A DNA stretch of 64,000 bases from Serripes groenlandicus (Eukaryota > Mollusca > Bivalvia > Cardiida > Cardiidae), in assembly GCA_031761405.1 (NCBI GenBank), contig JASEVX010000007.1, positions 62,321,062-62,385,061 on the forward strand. The letters run 5' to 3'. A program made the position numbers and the translations under genes. Numbering within the stretch: position 1 is the stretch's first letter; each line of letters starts with the position of its first letter. The notes beneath the pieces were generated by a model. The model was given only the letters and a program-made list of their open reading frames with translations. It did no database searches and was not told the DNA's origin. Below, piece by piece: positions 44,101 through 51,994 of the stretch.

Positions 44101-47100
44101 CTTGAAATTCAGTCAGAATGTTGAGCTGAATGATATCTAGGTCAAGTTCGAATACGGGTCATGCCGGGTTAAAAATTAGGTCACTAGGCCAAATTGAAGG
44201 GAAATCTTGTTTACACCGTAGAAGCTGTATTTTTTGCTTCAGCAGCTTGAAATTTAGTCAGAATGTTGAGCTGAATGATATCTAGGTCAAATACGGGTCA
44301 TGCCGGGTCAAAAACTAGGTCACTAGGCCAAATTGAAGGGTAATCTTGTTAACACTCTAGAGGCTACATTTTCAACTTGAGCATGTTGAAACTTTATCAT
44401 AATGTTTGTCTTGATGATATGTAGGTTAAGTTTAAATATGGGTCATATTGGGTCACTAGGCAAGGAAAATCTTGTTAACTCTGTAGAAGCTGCATGTTTT
44501 GCTACAGCAGCTTGAAATTTGGTCAGAATGTTTAGCTGAATGATATCTAGGCCAAGTTCAAATACGGGTCATGCTGGGTCAAAAATTAGGTCGCTAGGGC
44601 AAACTGAAGGAAAATCTTGTTAACACTTTGGATGCCGTATTTTTTGCTTAAGCTAAGCATCTTGAAATTTTTTCAGAATGTTTGTCTAAATGATATCTAG
44701 TTCAAGTTTGAATATGGGTCATATGGGGGTCAGAAACAAGGTCAATAAAGAAAAATATTGTTCCAACTCCGGAGGCCGCATTTTTACTTTGAGCAAGTTG
44801 AAAATTTGTCAGATGTTGTTTTGATGATATCTAGTCCATGTTGGAATATGGGTCATATCAGGAAAAATAATTTATAGATCACTAGGCCAAATGAAGGAAA
44901 ATCTTGTTAACACTGGAGGTTGCATTCAGAATAATTGTCTTGATGTGTTTTGCATAACAGTACATTGTATAATTAAGGTGAGCGATCATGGCCCTCTTGT
45001 TCTCACAAACCACGGATGCTATTGCTTTAAAACTTCAAACACTTATTGGACATCATCAAATGACCTTGCAGGACAAGTCCCAAAACTCTATATCAGATTT
45101 TGACACAATTATGCCCCTTTTTGGACTTTTGGTAGATACTTCACACACTTATTAAAGTTTGGCATGCAAGTACTATCATGCACATATCTCATTAACTACT
45201 GATTACTAAAGAAGCAAATGGCAAATAGTCGAGCATGCTGCCTTATGGTTTAAAACACCGATAAACAAAGCCAATTGTCAAATTTTGACTTGTGGTTTAG
45301 GTCCTTATCCCAAGATATTTCACTTTTCACTAAATTTAACCCTTACCCACCTATGACAAATCTGCAGCAGACTACTTCAAAAACATCTGGGCAAGAATGC
45401 TATTTCTGGCAGTTTTGTGGGGATATAAATCACTTTCAGTTATAGCTCTAGTTTAACATCGAGTGTGAAGCAATTTCTTACATCTTTTTATCTCCATTAA
45501 CAACACAAGTGTGCGGGGATTTTATAAATTTTGAACCATTTCCTTTGAAATCAAACTTAAAACCTTTCAATCACTAGGCTATACCCTTGAGACATTGTCT
45601 CTTAGGGTCATAAGTTAAGTAGAATTTTCTATTTTACTGTCTTTTTATTTCAGAATCCCCTGTCCATGAACCTTCCTATGATGAAACAACTCCAAAATCT
45701 CGTAAGTATCCATGAACATTTGTATTGGGCTCTCTGTTAACCTGATGTGGAAGACAGTGGTGCAGAGGTAGAGCGTCGGCCTCTCACATCAAAGGTCCCT
45801 GGTTCGAGTCCCGTGATGAGCGGGTCCTGACTTTGGGATTTTTCCACACAATCGGCGCGAGTACTGGTTAAGTATCCAGGAAGCAAACATCGAGCGTGAT
45901 TAATATAAGCTTAAAGCTTGTTTCGCAATCGATTTAAAATAAATAAGTTTAAACTAACCCTTTCCCACATACAACAAATCTGTTAAATAAAGTTGAAAAT
46001 ATTGTTAGATAAAGTTGAAAACATTGTGGCCTAAGGAGAAATTGCTCATCATTTCACCTTTGGCCACAATGTTTCAAAAGTTGTATGCTGCTATTGCATC
46101 AAAATGTGTCTGGTGGGAAAGTGGTTAAAAAAAAACCCAACCTCTGTTAACCCTTTCCCTCATATAGATGCTTTCTGACGCCTCTGCAGCAGGCGGCTTT
46201 TTGAAAAGATAGTGACAAAAGAAGGAATTGCTCAAAACAAGCAATTTCATCTGTTGCCACAATGTTTTCCACTTTCAGTTATAGAGATTTTCAATTGTTT
46301 TCAAAAAGCCGTCTGCTGCAGAGGCATCAGAAAAGCGTCTATATGAGGGAAAGGGTTAAAGTCTCCAGAAAGTGTCTGGAATATGGTGATGATCAAAGCT
46401 GATACAACCACAGCCGCCTTCGGACACTTCGATAGCAGATGACTTTTGAAAACAACGTGGCTAAAGGAGAAATTGCTTATAATGAGCAATTTCTCCTTTT
46501 GTCACAATGTTTTCAACTCAAATCAATGATTAAACTTTCAAATAAAGAGATTTTCCGTATGTTTGCCTAGATGCTTTTAACCCTTTCCCTCATATAGACG
46601 CTTTCTGACGGCTTTGCAGCAGATAGCTTTTTGAAATCATAGTGACAAAAGAAGAAATTGCTCAAAACGAGCAATTTCTCCTTTTGCCACAATGTTTTTC
46701 ACTTTTTGTCATAGGTTATCCGTTCAAATATAGAGAGTTTCCATTTGATATACAAAATATGTTCAGTCATCTGCTGCAGAATTGTTGTATGAGGGAAAGG
46801 GTTAAAGTCTTTTGGTACAAGGTTGTTGTATATGTATACGAGTTAATATCAAAATGGGCTTTTATATGATGCAACTCATATGGATTTCTTCTAAACAGAT
46901 AAAAAGAAGAAACAAAAGAAGGATAAGAAAAGATGTGAAGATGACAGTTCGCAATTAAACAGCCCAAGTTTTGGTGGTAATGAAGCACGGGAGAAGCAGA
47001 AAAAAAAGAGGAAAGGTAAAGGCAAGCTGGACCTAAATAAGAGTAGTTCAAGTTTAGTGGATGAAATAAAAATGGAAGTGGTTGAAATGAAAATGGAAGT

Positions 47101-47428
47101 GGATGAACTTGAAGTACTTAATATGAGTGCCAATGTTGATGAACATAAAGTAGAAAAGAAAAAGAAAAAAAAGATGAAGAAGACAAAGAAATCTGACGAA
47201 TCTTTCAAAACTGAAACGGATAGGACTGATGATGATTCCCTGATGGCAGAAAAGAAGATGAAAAATTATAGTGAACATAGCAATGATATTGATAGTGAGA
47301 ATAAAATACATAAAAGAGAAAAGAAAAAGGAAGAAAGTGTCAGTGCTATTGACAAGAATAAATGTGACAAAACAAGTAAATCTATGAAAAAGAAAAAGAA
47401 GAAAAAAAGTACTGGAAAAACGATTTAG
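29162..47428 (+). CDS. POLR1G: RNA polymerase I subunit RPA34 homologue (POLR1G / CD3EAP / ASE-1), 868 residues
   Basis: Ten coding exons with matching phases: 29162-29239, 32596-32715, 33666-35074, 36195-36297, 39018-39089, 39644-39694, 40888-40948, 41995-42129, 45654-45701 and 46899-47428. Residues 1-535 are hydrophilic and dominated by Ser/Asp/Glu tracts (for example SSSSSSSDSNSESDTDSP near 34370-34420) between Lys-rich patches, many of them casein-kinase-2-like sites. Residues 536-677 match the RPA34 core: RFQPPKDL, NQLFLIRAPAK (the LIxAPA signature), ISLDGS, and a downstream PLSPFGN block. Residues 693-868 are a Lys/Glu tail with KKKKKKMKKTKK and KKKKKKS runs, as in animal POLR1G. The family forms a dimer with POLR1E on Pol I in the nucleolus. 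The first coding exon follows an acceptor, so a 5' leader exon lies upstream. The in-frame ATG at 33600 lies before the exon 3 acceptor and is not the start. The long N-terminal part is much larger than I expect for vertebrate proteins. Confidence 0.85.
29765..30194 (-). mobile_element. Family-A element, reversed
   Basis: Starts TTTTTAGCTCACCTGAGAAT and ends GTGAGCGATCTAGGGCCATC, then CATGGCCCTCTTGTTT, i.e. both termini in reverse order. It is in intron 1 of POLR1G. Confidence 0.7.
30195..31107 (-). repeat. Family-B type monomers, reversed, interrupted by a SINE
   Basis: Monomers with AAGATTGTTCAAATTTTTCT and GGTAAATTCCAAAACTAATG, ending at the reversed opening sequence AGAACCATCATGGTCCTCTT. 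A SINE occupies 30297-30561. Confidence 0.6.
30297..30561 (+). mobile_element. tRNA-derived SINE, well preserved
   Basis: A-box region TGGTGGAGCGTCTGCCTC, B box CTGGTTCGATCCATGGTCGG, body with GGTGTCAGGATAAATGGACC and GTAACTTACCCAGGTAATGC, and a (AATC)n tail. An 11-bp target duplication with one mismatch flanks it: GTACAAAGATT at 30286-30296 and GTACCAAGATT at 30562-30572. Confidence 0.9.
31108..31215 (-). mobile_element. TTAA MITE, truncated
   Basis: TTAATCCTTTCCCACATATA end plus GACGACTTTAGAAACATCTA; the right half is missing. An intact copy follows at 31239. Confidence 0.6.
31239..31455 (-). mobile_element. TTAA MITE, full length
   Basis: TTAACCCTTTCCCTCATACG start, central hairpin GAAATTGCTCGTTTTGAGCA, and a slightly decayed end ATGTGGGAAACGGTTAG. 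POLR1G intron 1. Confidence 0.8.
31655..32170 (+). mobile_element. SINE-like remnant interrupted by a second SINE
   Basis: A B-box-like GTGTTTGAACCCCCAGC near 31700 and a loosely tRNA-like head AGCCCAGTAGCGATACAGG. The element is split by the SINE at 31833-32057. Confidence 0.5.
31833..32057 (-). mobile_element. tRNA-derived SINE (different family)
   Basis: The minus strand carries TCCCGGGTTCGATCCCCAGT, a strong B box, near 31990-32010, and an (ATTC)n tail at the left end. A perfect 13-bp target duplication CAGTTACTTAGAA flanks it at 31820-31832 and 32058-32070. Confidence 0.9.
32304..32532 (+). mobile_element. TTAA MITE, full length
   Basis: 229 bp, TTAACCCTTTCCCTCATATA to CGTATGAGGGAAAGGGTTAA, centre ATTGCTCAAAACGAGCAAT. 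It splits a family-E repeat whose ends are near 32300 and 32540. POLR1G intron 1, 63 bp before exon 2. Confidence 0.88.
32768..32900 (-). repeat. TTAA MITE, truncated
   Basis: CCCTTTCCCACATACAACAA and TCTGCAGCAGACAACTTTTG remain, then sequence decays. Confidence 0.55.
32975..33204 (+). mobile_element. TTAA MITE, full length
   Basis: 230 bp with TTAA at both ends. The central stem is ATTGCACAAAACATGCAAT, one mismatch from either paired form seen in other copies. POLR1G intron 2. Confidence 0.88.
35150..35640 (+). repeat. About 175-180-bp tandem monomers, three units
   Basis: Repeated blocks TGATATTGCAGCCTTGTGAA, CTTTTCAAAACTTGGTCAAT and GGGTAGATGTGCATGAAGC at about 35190, 35365 and 35545 (the third degraded). 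POLR1G intron 3. Confidence 0.7.
35700..35888 (-). repeat. SINE-like remnant
   Basis: The minus strand shows TAGGTTCGATCCCTGCAGG, a B-box-like motif, near 35825-35845. No tail or duplication was seen. Confidence 0.45.
35889..36104 (+). mobile_element. TTAA MITE, full length with internal deletions
   Basis: TTAACCCTTTCCCTCATATA to TGTATGAGGGAAAGGGTTAA. The right stem of the central hairpin is partly deleted. POLR1G intron 3, 90 bp before exon 4. Confidence 0.82.
36375..37375 (-). mobile_element. Family-B element, reversed, with a nested MITE
   Basis: Starts with a reversed terminus GAGCCGAAGACTCAAGGTGA and contains TTGTTCAAGCCGTTTTGATA and GGTAGAAATGTTTTTTGTG type monomers. A TTAA MITE is inserted at 36860-37036. 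Confidence 0.6.
36860..37036 (-). mobile_element. TTAA MITE, shortened
   Basis: Both TTAA ends are present (TTAACCCTTTCCCTCATATG and AGGGAAAGGGTTAA) but about 50 bp of the centre are missing, including one stem of the hairpin. Confidence 0.82.
37505..38677 (+). mobile_element. Tandem-array element inserted in a MITE
   Basis: Starts AGCTCGCCTATTCGAAGAAA with a short palindrome TTCGAA, then GGCGTCCGCGTTGGTGTTGG, four to five ~163-bp monomers (37595-38345) and a decayed part. It ends GATAGGCGAGCTATATTGTC, then CAACTCTTG. Ends AGCTCGCC and GGCGAGCT are complementary, as in the other hairpin-ended tandem-core elements. Host sequence on both sides is a single MITE, so the boundaries are fixed to within two T residues. 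Confidence 0.8.
37595..38345 (+). repeat. Higher-order array of about 163-bp monomers (326-bp dimers)
   Basis: Units starting GTCAAACCTTTGCGTGCAAG at about 37595, 37757, 37920, 38083 and 38245. Two alternating forms (TTGGACTTAGAAATTGGG and TTCGACTTAGAATTTTGG) make a dimer that is nearly identical at 326-bp distance. The identical 63-codon minus frames at 37814-37623 and 38140-37949 are a result of this. Confidence 0.85.
39749..40060. repeat. MITE fragment plus family-E repeats
   Basis: 39749-39840 is a truncated TTAA MITE (TTAACGCTTTCCCACATACA, CTGCAGCAGAGGACTTCGAA). 39825-40060 holds family-E sequence (ACCATAGGGTTTGAGTG, CTTATCTAGAGCTCTAGAC, ATGCCCTATATGCTTTAGG). POLR1G intron 6. Confidence 0.55.
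40257..40442 (-). mobile_element. TTAA MITE, internally deleted
   Basis: TTAACCCTTTCCCACATACA start and CGTCTACATGAGGGAAATGG end. The central hairpin is lost. POLR1G intron 6. Confidence 0.72.
40647..40848 (-). mobile_element. TTAA MITE, diverged
   Basis: TTAACCCTTTCTCACATATG to TCGGAATGGTTAA, with AGTCGTCTGCTGCAGATTTG inside. It ends 40 bp before POLR1G exon 7. Confidence 0.72.
40956..41185 (+). mobile_element. TTAA MITE, full length, at intron position +8 of POLR1G intron 7
   Basis: 230 bp with TTAA at both ends and paired centre ATTGCACAAAACGTGCAAT. The donor of exon 7 (GTAAGTA, 40949-40955) is followed directly by the TTAA of this copy. Confidence 0.9.
41186..41994 (+). repeat. Intron 7 remainder: reversed tandem-core element fragments
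   Basis: 41280-41420 has GTACGGCGTCTGTCTGTCTG and a TGACACACATGCTCCGCGGA block. 41450-41720 has a family-B like fragment ending AAATCAGGTGAGCTAAAAAA. No exon is seen until the acceptor at 41993-41994. Confidence 0.45.
42277..42850 (+). repeat. 39-bp minisatellite in POLR1G intron 8
   Basis: About 14 units of GTCAGTCTGTCACACACTGA plus TAGGGATCACTTCTCTGTT. The first ten are nearly identical; later ones vary. Because 39 is a multiple of three it leaves an open 122-codon frame of a 13-residue repeat, which is not evidence of a gene. Confidence 0.92.
42877..43070 (+). mobile_element. SINE-like element
   Basis: GTGGGAGAGTGGTTAGTGTC head, GGGTTTGAAACCCCACCACG B-box region, then ATCACGAATAAATTAACTAT and an AAAACCCCAAATCAAA tail. 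No duplication was identified. Confidence 0.55.
43240..45160 (+). repeat. Tandem monomers split by a family-A element
   Basis: The block ACAAACCAC(A/G)GATGCTATTG, GAAACTTCAAACACTTATTG, TTGCAGGACAAGTCCCAAAA occurs at 43240-43390 and again at 45004-45130, flanking the reversed family-A element. These monomers are distant relatives of the 163-bp units at 37595-38345 (GCTGTTGCTTTGAAACTTCA). Confidence 0.7.
43391..45002 (-). mobile_element. Family-A element, reversed, nearly complete
   Basis: Starts TTAGCTCACCTATGCACGAA with the hairpin stem and GTGATCACATTTTGTCCGGC, runs through about ten monomers (GGTCATGCCGGGTCAAAAAC, TAGGTCACTAGGCCAAATTG), and ends GGTGAGCGATCATGGCCCTC then TTGTT. POLR1G intron 8. 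Confidence 0.82.
45339..45420 (-). repeat. TTAA MITE fragment
   Basis: TTAACCCTTACCCACCTATG and CTGCAGCAGACTACTTCAAA only. Confidence 0.5.
45745..45955 (+). mobile_element. tRNA-derived SINE
   Basis: A box AGGTAGAGCGTCGGCCTC and B box CCCTGGTTCGAGTCCCGTG are both well preserved, followed by a body with GGTTAAGTATCCAGGAAGC and a TTTAAAATAAATAAG tail. POLR1G intron 9. Confidence 0.75.
45954..46128 (-). mobile_element. TTAA MITE, degenerate
   Basis: CTAACCCTTTCCCACATACA start, GAGAAATTGCTCATCATTTC centre and GTGGGAAAGTGGTTAA end. Confidence 0.65.
46147..46359 (+). mobile_element. TTAA MITE, both ends of the same half
   Basis: TTAACCCTTTCCCTCATATA at the left and CGTCTATATGAGGGAAAGGG at the right. 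Both ends carry the form that normally occurs only on the left (TCTGACGCC/GGCATCAGA), so the copy is more symmetrical than usual. Confidence 0.8.
46420..46576 (-). repeat. TTAA MITE fragment
   Basis: Central hairpin GAGAAATTGCTTATAATGAG with flanking ACAACGTGGCTAAAG and GTCACAATGTTTTCAACTC; termini lost. Confidence 0.55.
46577..46805 (+). mobile_element. TTAA MITE, full length
   Basis: 229 bp, TTAACCCTTTCCCTCATATA to TGTATGAGGGAAAGGGTTAA, centre ATTGCTCAAAACGAGCAAT. It ends 93 bp before the last exon of POLR1G. Confidence 0.88.
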
Positions 47429-47497
47429 GATCAACCACTGAACATGGTTTGGAAATGTGTAAACAAAAAAACAGACAAAATTGTCAGTTTGAATAAC

Positions 47498-47503
47498 ATT
47501 AAA
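47498..47503 (+). promoter_or_regulatory. Possible polyadenylation signal of POLR1G
   Basis: ATTAAA 70 bases after the stop codon, the commonest variant of AATAAA, in AT-rich 3' flank. No canonical AATAAA was seen before the SINE at 47555. Confidence 0.4.
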
Positions 47504-47554
47504 ATATCAATTTCATTTTAAGATAAGTGTTTGTTGTTATTGTGGATGGTTTGT

Positions 47555-48770
47555 TTGTATGGTGTTTTATGCCACTTTCAACATTTGTTCAGTTACATCA
47601 CAGCATTTTCTAGTAAGTAACCAGTTACATCACAGCATTTTCTAGTAAGTAACCAGTTACATCACAGCATTTTCTAGTAAGTAACCAGTTACATCACAGC
47701 ATTTCCTAGTAAGTAACCAGTTACATCACAGCATTTTCTAGTAAGTAACCAGTTACATCACAGCATTTTCTAGTAAGTAACCAGTTACATCACAGCATTT
47801 TCTAGTAAGTAACCAGTTACATCACAGCATTTTCTAGTAAGTAACCAGTTACATCACAGCATTTTCTAGTAAGTAACCAGTTACATCACAGCATTTTCTA
47901 GTAAGTAACCAGTTACATCACAGCATTTTCTAGTAAGTAACCAGTTACATCACAGCATTTTCTAGTAAGTAACCAGTTACATCACAGTATTTTCTAGTAA
48001 GTAACCAGTTACATCACATCATTTTCTAGTAAGTAACCAGTTACATCACAGCATTTTCTAGTAAGTAACCAGTTACATCACAGCATTTTCTAGTAAGTAA
48101 CCAGTTACATCACAGCATTTTCTAGTAAGTAACCAGTTACATCACAGTATTTCCTAGATAAGTTATCAGTTACATAACCGCATTTCCTAGATAAGTTACC
48201 AGTTACATCACAGCATTTTCTAGATTAGTTACCAGTTACATCACAGAATTTCCTAGATAAGTTACCAGTTACATCACAGCATTTTTTAGAAAGTAACCAG
48301 TTACATCACAGTAGTTCCTAGATAAGTTATCAGTTACATAACCACATTTTCTAGATAAGTTACCAGTTACATCACAGCATGTCCTAGATTAGTTACCAGT
48401 TACATCACAGAATGTCCTAGATAAGTTAGCTGTTACATCACAGCATTTCCTAGATTAGTTACCAGTTACATCACATAATTTCCTAGATAAGTTACCAGTT
48501 ACATCACAGCATTTCCTAGATTAGTTACCAGTTACATCACAGCGTTTCCTAGATTAGTTACCAGTTACATCACAGCATTTCCTAGATTAGTTACCAGTTA
48601 CATGTACTACTGGTCCACTTATTCAGATATCTGTGAGTCAGTCGTAATGCTTACTCCACAACCCTGAGCATCAGGGAGGGAAATCCATCAATCCATTTTT
48701 AAAGTCTTTGGTATGACTGGGCTGAGACGCTATAGAGGTGGATGCTCTACCACTGCAACACTTAGGCAAA
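47555..48770 (-). mobile_element. SINE containing an expanded minisatellite
   Basis: The left end TTTGTATGGTGTTTTATGCC and the right end, GTACTACTGGTCCACTTATT through GGATGCTCTACCACTGCAAC, are the two ends of the SINE family at 20402-20655 (same orientation). Between them, where other copies have a single AGTTATATCA...TAAGTTACCTGTACTAC segment, lie about 1.0 kb of 32-bp repeats. Confidence 0.82.
47589..48605. repeat. 32-bp minisatellite, about 31 units
   Basis: Units of AGTTACATCACAGCATTTTC plus TAGTAAGTAACC. The first half of the array (to about 48145) is almost perfect; the second half consists of older 33-bp variants with CCTAGATAAGTTACC or CCTAGATTAGTTACC. Confidence 0.95.
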
Positions 48771-48779
48771 ACCTTTCAT

Positions 48780-49222
48780 ACGGTTTGACAGATTTCAACT
48801 TAATGTCGTTGGTATTGTTCTTGAAGTTAGCTTTTGGAATCACTCACCAGCCATTATCTTCTCAAATCTCAAATCAAAAATGATACTACCTGTCCAATTT
48901 CAAAATAATTTTATAGGAATGCTCCTTAGGTGATCTTTATCCTAAATAAAATTCGAACGGTTTCGCTCTTCTGCACAAGATAGCTATCAGCGCCTAAAAT
49001 ATTAATTGTTTTAAATGACATCTCTTAAACCATATTGCTTGAGTTACCCTTCTACTAAAATTGTCATATTGTTGTTCAAGATGGCTGCCAGAGTTTAAGA
49101 AAAAATTATTTTTTCCTATAACACTGGCCAAAATGACAAAAGTAGTTAACAACAAATGTACCATACCTCAAGTGACCATCTACAACCATTGCTCAAACAT
49201 TTGCTAAAAGAAGAACAATCTT
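48780..49222. repeat. Degraded reversed family-B monomers
   Basis: Blocks such as GGAATCACTCACCAGCC, CAATTTCAAAATAATTTTAT and AGGAATGCTCCTTAGGTG indicate an old reversed tandem-core element. No gene is seen. Confidence 0.45.
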
Positions 49223-49360
49223 AAACACTTTCCCACATACAGACGCCTCTGCAGCCGACGACTTTTGAAACATTTTGGACAAAGGAGAAATTGCTCAAAA
49301 CGAGCAATTTCTCCTTTTGTCACTATGTTTTCATCTCTATTTAATAATTTAACCCTTATC
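49223..49360. mobile_element. TTAA MITE, degenerate
   Basis: TTAAACACTTTCCCACATAC start, CTCTGCAGCCGACGACTTTT and the perfect centre GAGAAATTGCTCAAAACGAG; the right end is lost. Confidence 0.65.
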
Positions 49361-49380
49361 TATGAAGATGTTTATAGTTT

Positions 49381-50103
49381 TTAGCTCACCTGTGCACGAA
49401 GTGCAAGGTGAGCTATTGTGATCACATTTTGTCCAGCGTCCGTCCGTCGTGCGTCGTCAACATTTGAGCTTGTTAACACTCTACAGGCTACATTTTGAAT
49501 CCAATCTCCATGAAAGTTTATCAGAACATTCATCTCGATAAAATCTTGGACAAGTTTGAAACTGGGCCATATGAGGTCAAAAATAGGTCACTAGGTCAAA
49601 TTGAAGGGAAATCTTGTTAACACTTGGCCACATTTTCAAATTGAGCATGTTGAAACTTTATCAGAATGTTTGTCTTGATGATATGTAGGTCAAGTTCGAA
49701 CATGGGTCACGTCGGGTCAAAAAGTAGGTCACTAGGTCAAAATGAAGGAAAATCTTGTTAACTCCAGAGGCCGCAATCTTTGCTTCAGCAGCTTGAAATT
49801 TGGTCAGAATGTTTGTCTGAATTATATCTAGGTCAATAAAGGAAAATATTGTTCAAACTCCGGAGGCCGCAATTTTACTTTGAGCAAGTTGAAACTTTGT
49901 CAGAATGTTGTCTTGATGATATCTAGTCCATGTTGGAATATGGGTCATATCAGGTAAAAAATTATAGATCACTAGGCTAAATGAAGGAAAATATTGTTAA
50001 CACTGTGGAGGTTGCATTCAGAATAATTGTCTTGATGTGTTTTGCATTGCAGTACATTGTATAATTAAGGTGAGCGATCCAGGGCCATCATGGCCCTCTT
50101 GTT
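49381..50103 (-). mobile_element. Family-A element, reversed, complete ends
   Basis: Starts TTAGCTCACCTGTGCACGAA and ends GTGAGCGATCCAGGGCCATC plus ATGGCCCTCTTGTT. About four monomers lie between; one internal junction is deleted relative to the longer copy at 43391-45002. Confidence 0.82.
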
Positions 50104-50238
50104 ATCAATATGTATTTGAAGTTGTCTGCTGAAGAACTGATGTATGTGGGAAAGGGGTTCAAGACATCTCCCAAACCAAAGGGCCAATATCGAGAAATGA
50201 AACCCTGCACCATCATGCAAATACAAAGACTAGGTTAA

Positions 50239-50440
50239 TTTAACCCTTTCCCACATGCAGACGCATTTGAAAACATTGTGGCCAAAGGTGAAATTGCTCA
50301 TGATGAGCAATTTCTCCTTTGGCCACAATGTTTTCAACTTGATTTAACAATAAAGCTATCATTTATGGAGATTTTTCAGGTTTTTGTCTAGATGTTTTCA
50401 AAGTGGACTGCTGCAGATTTGCTGTATGTGGTAAAGGATT
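50239..50440 (-). mobile_element. TTAA MITE, diverged
   Basis: TTTAACCCTTTCCCACATGC start, central stem GAAATTGCTCATGATGAGCA, right part GTGGACTGCTGCAGATTTGC and GTGGTAAAGGATTTTAA end. Confidence 0.7.
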
Positions 50441-50847
50441 TTAAAAGCAAGGTTTATATTGTAGTTTGAGTAACAAAAGTCATTGACGTGGTGACCGTTC
50501 ATTGTCAAGAGAATTAGAAAACAAATCGTTTCTTCACAATGGGTCAGTTATGTATGAGAATCTATAACCAAACATTGCGGATTAATAGGTTTTCCTTAAA
50601 AACTTGATACTTTGATACCGTACCTATCAAATGATTCTCTAGCTGTTTCCCCGAGGGATGTGCATGTCATCACGCGTATATATTCAACATTTTCATCTCG
50701 CCTTAGAATAAAGTGCTCTTAGTAAGCTGTTGATATCGCCCGGTGTACGTCATATGTCGTTGTAAATAATTTCTTTAAACAACATCTCTTAATCTACTGT
50801 GTCCATTTCAGTCAAGCTTAACAGGAATACTCATTTTGTGATTCTCT

Positions 50848-51074
50848 TTAACCCTTTACCTCATATAGACGCTTTCTGACGCCTCTGCAGCAGACAGCTT
50901 TTTGAAAACATAGTGACAAAAGAAGAAATTGCTCAAAACGAGCAATTTCTCCTTTTGCCACAATGTTTTCCACTTTTAGTCATAGGTTATCCATTCAGTT
51001 ATAGAGATTTTCTATTTTTGACGAAATATGTTCAAAGTCGTCTGCTGCAGAATTGTCATGAGGGAAAGGGTTAA
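50848..51074 (+). mobile_element. TTAA MITE, first of an adjacent pair
   Basis: TTAACCCTTTACCTCATATA start, centre ATTGCTCAAAACGAGCAAT, end ATGAGGGAAAGGGTTAA. The final TTAA at 51071-51074 is also the first TTAA of the next copy. Confidence 0.88.
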
Positions 51075-51300
51075 CCCTTTCCCTCATATAAACGCTTTCT
51101 GACGCCTCTGCAGCAGACAGCTTTTTGAAAACATAGTGACAAAAGAAGAAATTGCTCAAAACAAGCAATTTCTCCTTTTGTCACAATGTTTTCCACTTTT
51201 AGTCATAGTTTATCCATTCAATTATAGAGATTTTCCAATTTTTGACAAGATATGTTCAAAGTCGTCTGCTGCAGAATTGTTGTATAAGGGAAAGGTTTAA
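51071..51300 (+). mobile_element. TTAA MITE, second of an adjacent pair
   Basis: TTAACCCTTTCCCTCATATA start, centre ATTGCTCAAAACAAGCAATT, end GTATAAGGGAAAGGTTTAA. Same orientation as its neighbour. Confidence 0.88.
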
Positions 51301-51529
51301 TAGTTGTTCAAAGATTTTAATGTATATCCAATTATCTGGATAAGTTTAAAAACAACCGATGGCCCTTAGGGATTAAATCAAACTTGCTGGTATATAGATG
51401 ACTGCCCCGAACAAGTCATTTGAGATTGACATTTGCGTCCGTCAATCAAATTGTCGCTAACAAAATTATTTTAATTTGGTATAAAACAAGTAAGCAAAGG
51501 TCGAGATAAGCTCTTTATCCTACACTATC

Positions 51530-51690
51530 TCTCTTATTATGGAACCAAACCCTATAATGTGGCTACTCAAAAGTATCGTCTCATTGAGACTTTTTCTTTT
51601 GAGTACCAACAACATAGGGTTAGAGGGTCAAATAAGGATTTTAGAACTTGCAAAACGCCCTTTATCTAGAGCCCTGAGTAAGGTAACCCA
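51530..51690. repeat. Family-E repeat with inverted symmetry
   Basis: AACCAAACCCTATAATGTGG, CTCAAAAGTATCGTCTCATT, then TTTTGAGTACCAACAACATA and GGGTTAGAGGGTC: the two halves are partly complementary. It ends at CCCTTTATCTAGAGCCCTG. Confidence 0.65.
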
Positions 51691-51994
51691 TATAAACAAA
51701 TGTGATAGGGAAGCGGTGCTTGTTTCATAGGTAGTATTTTGGTCTGATTTGAATGAGATAGCTTGGGATGTAGACATTTTGTACCTTTAATGCAGATTCA
51801 CTTTAAATGGGAAAACTTTCATTTGCCATTAATCAGAAATTTTTTGTGTCCTGTAGATATGACTTTTGACATATAAAATTACATTCACAGGTAAGCCATT
51901 CATGGCATCATGGCTGTAGAATTTGATGGAATTATAACCCTTTGATAGTTAACATATCAAATTTTTGTCCCATTTATTTCTCAATATTTTTAAA

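Noticed and set aside
46767..47434. Minus-strand frames rich in Phe, Leu and Ser over POLR1G exon 10
   Set aside because: Antisense of Lys/Glu codons in the last exon.
47589..48605. CRISPR-like look of a regular 32-bp repeat array
   Set aside because: Repeats are directly contiguous with no spacers, and the setting is a eukaryotic SINE.
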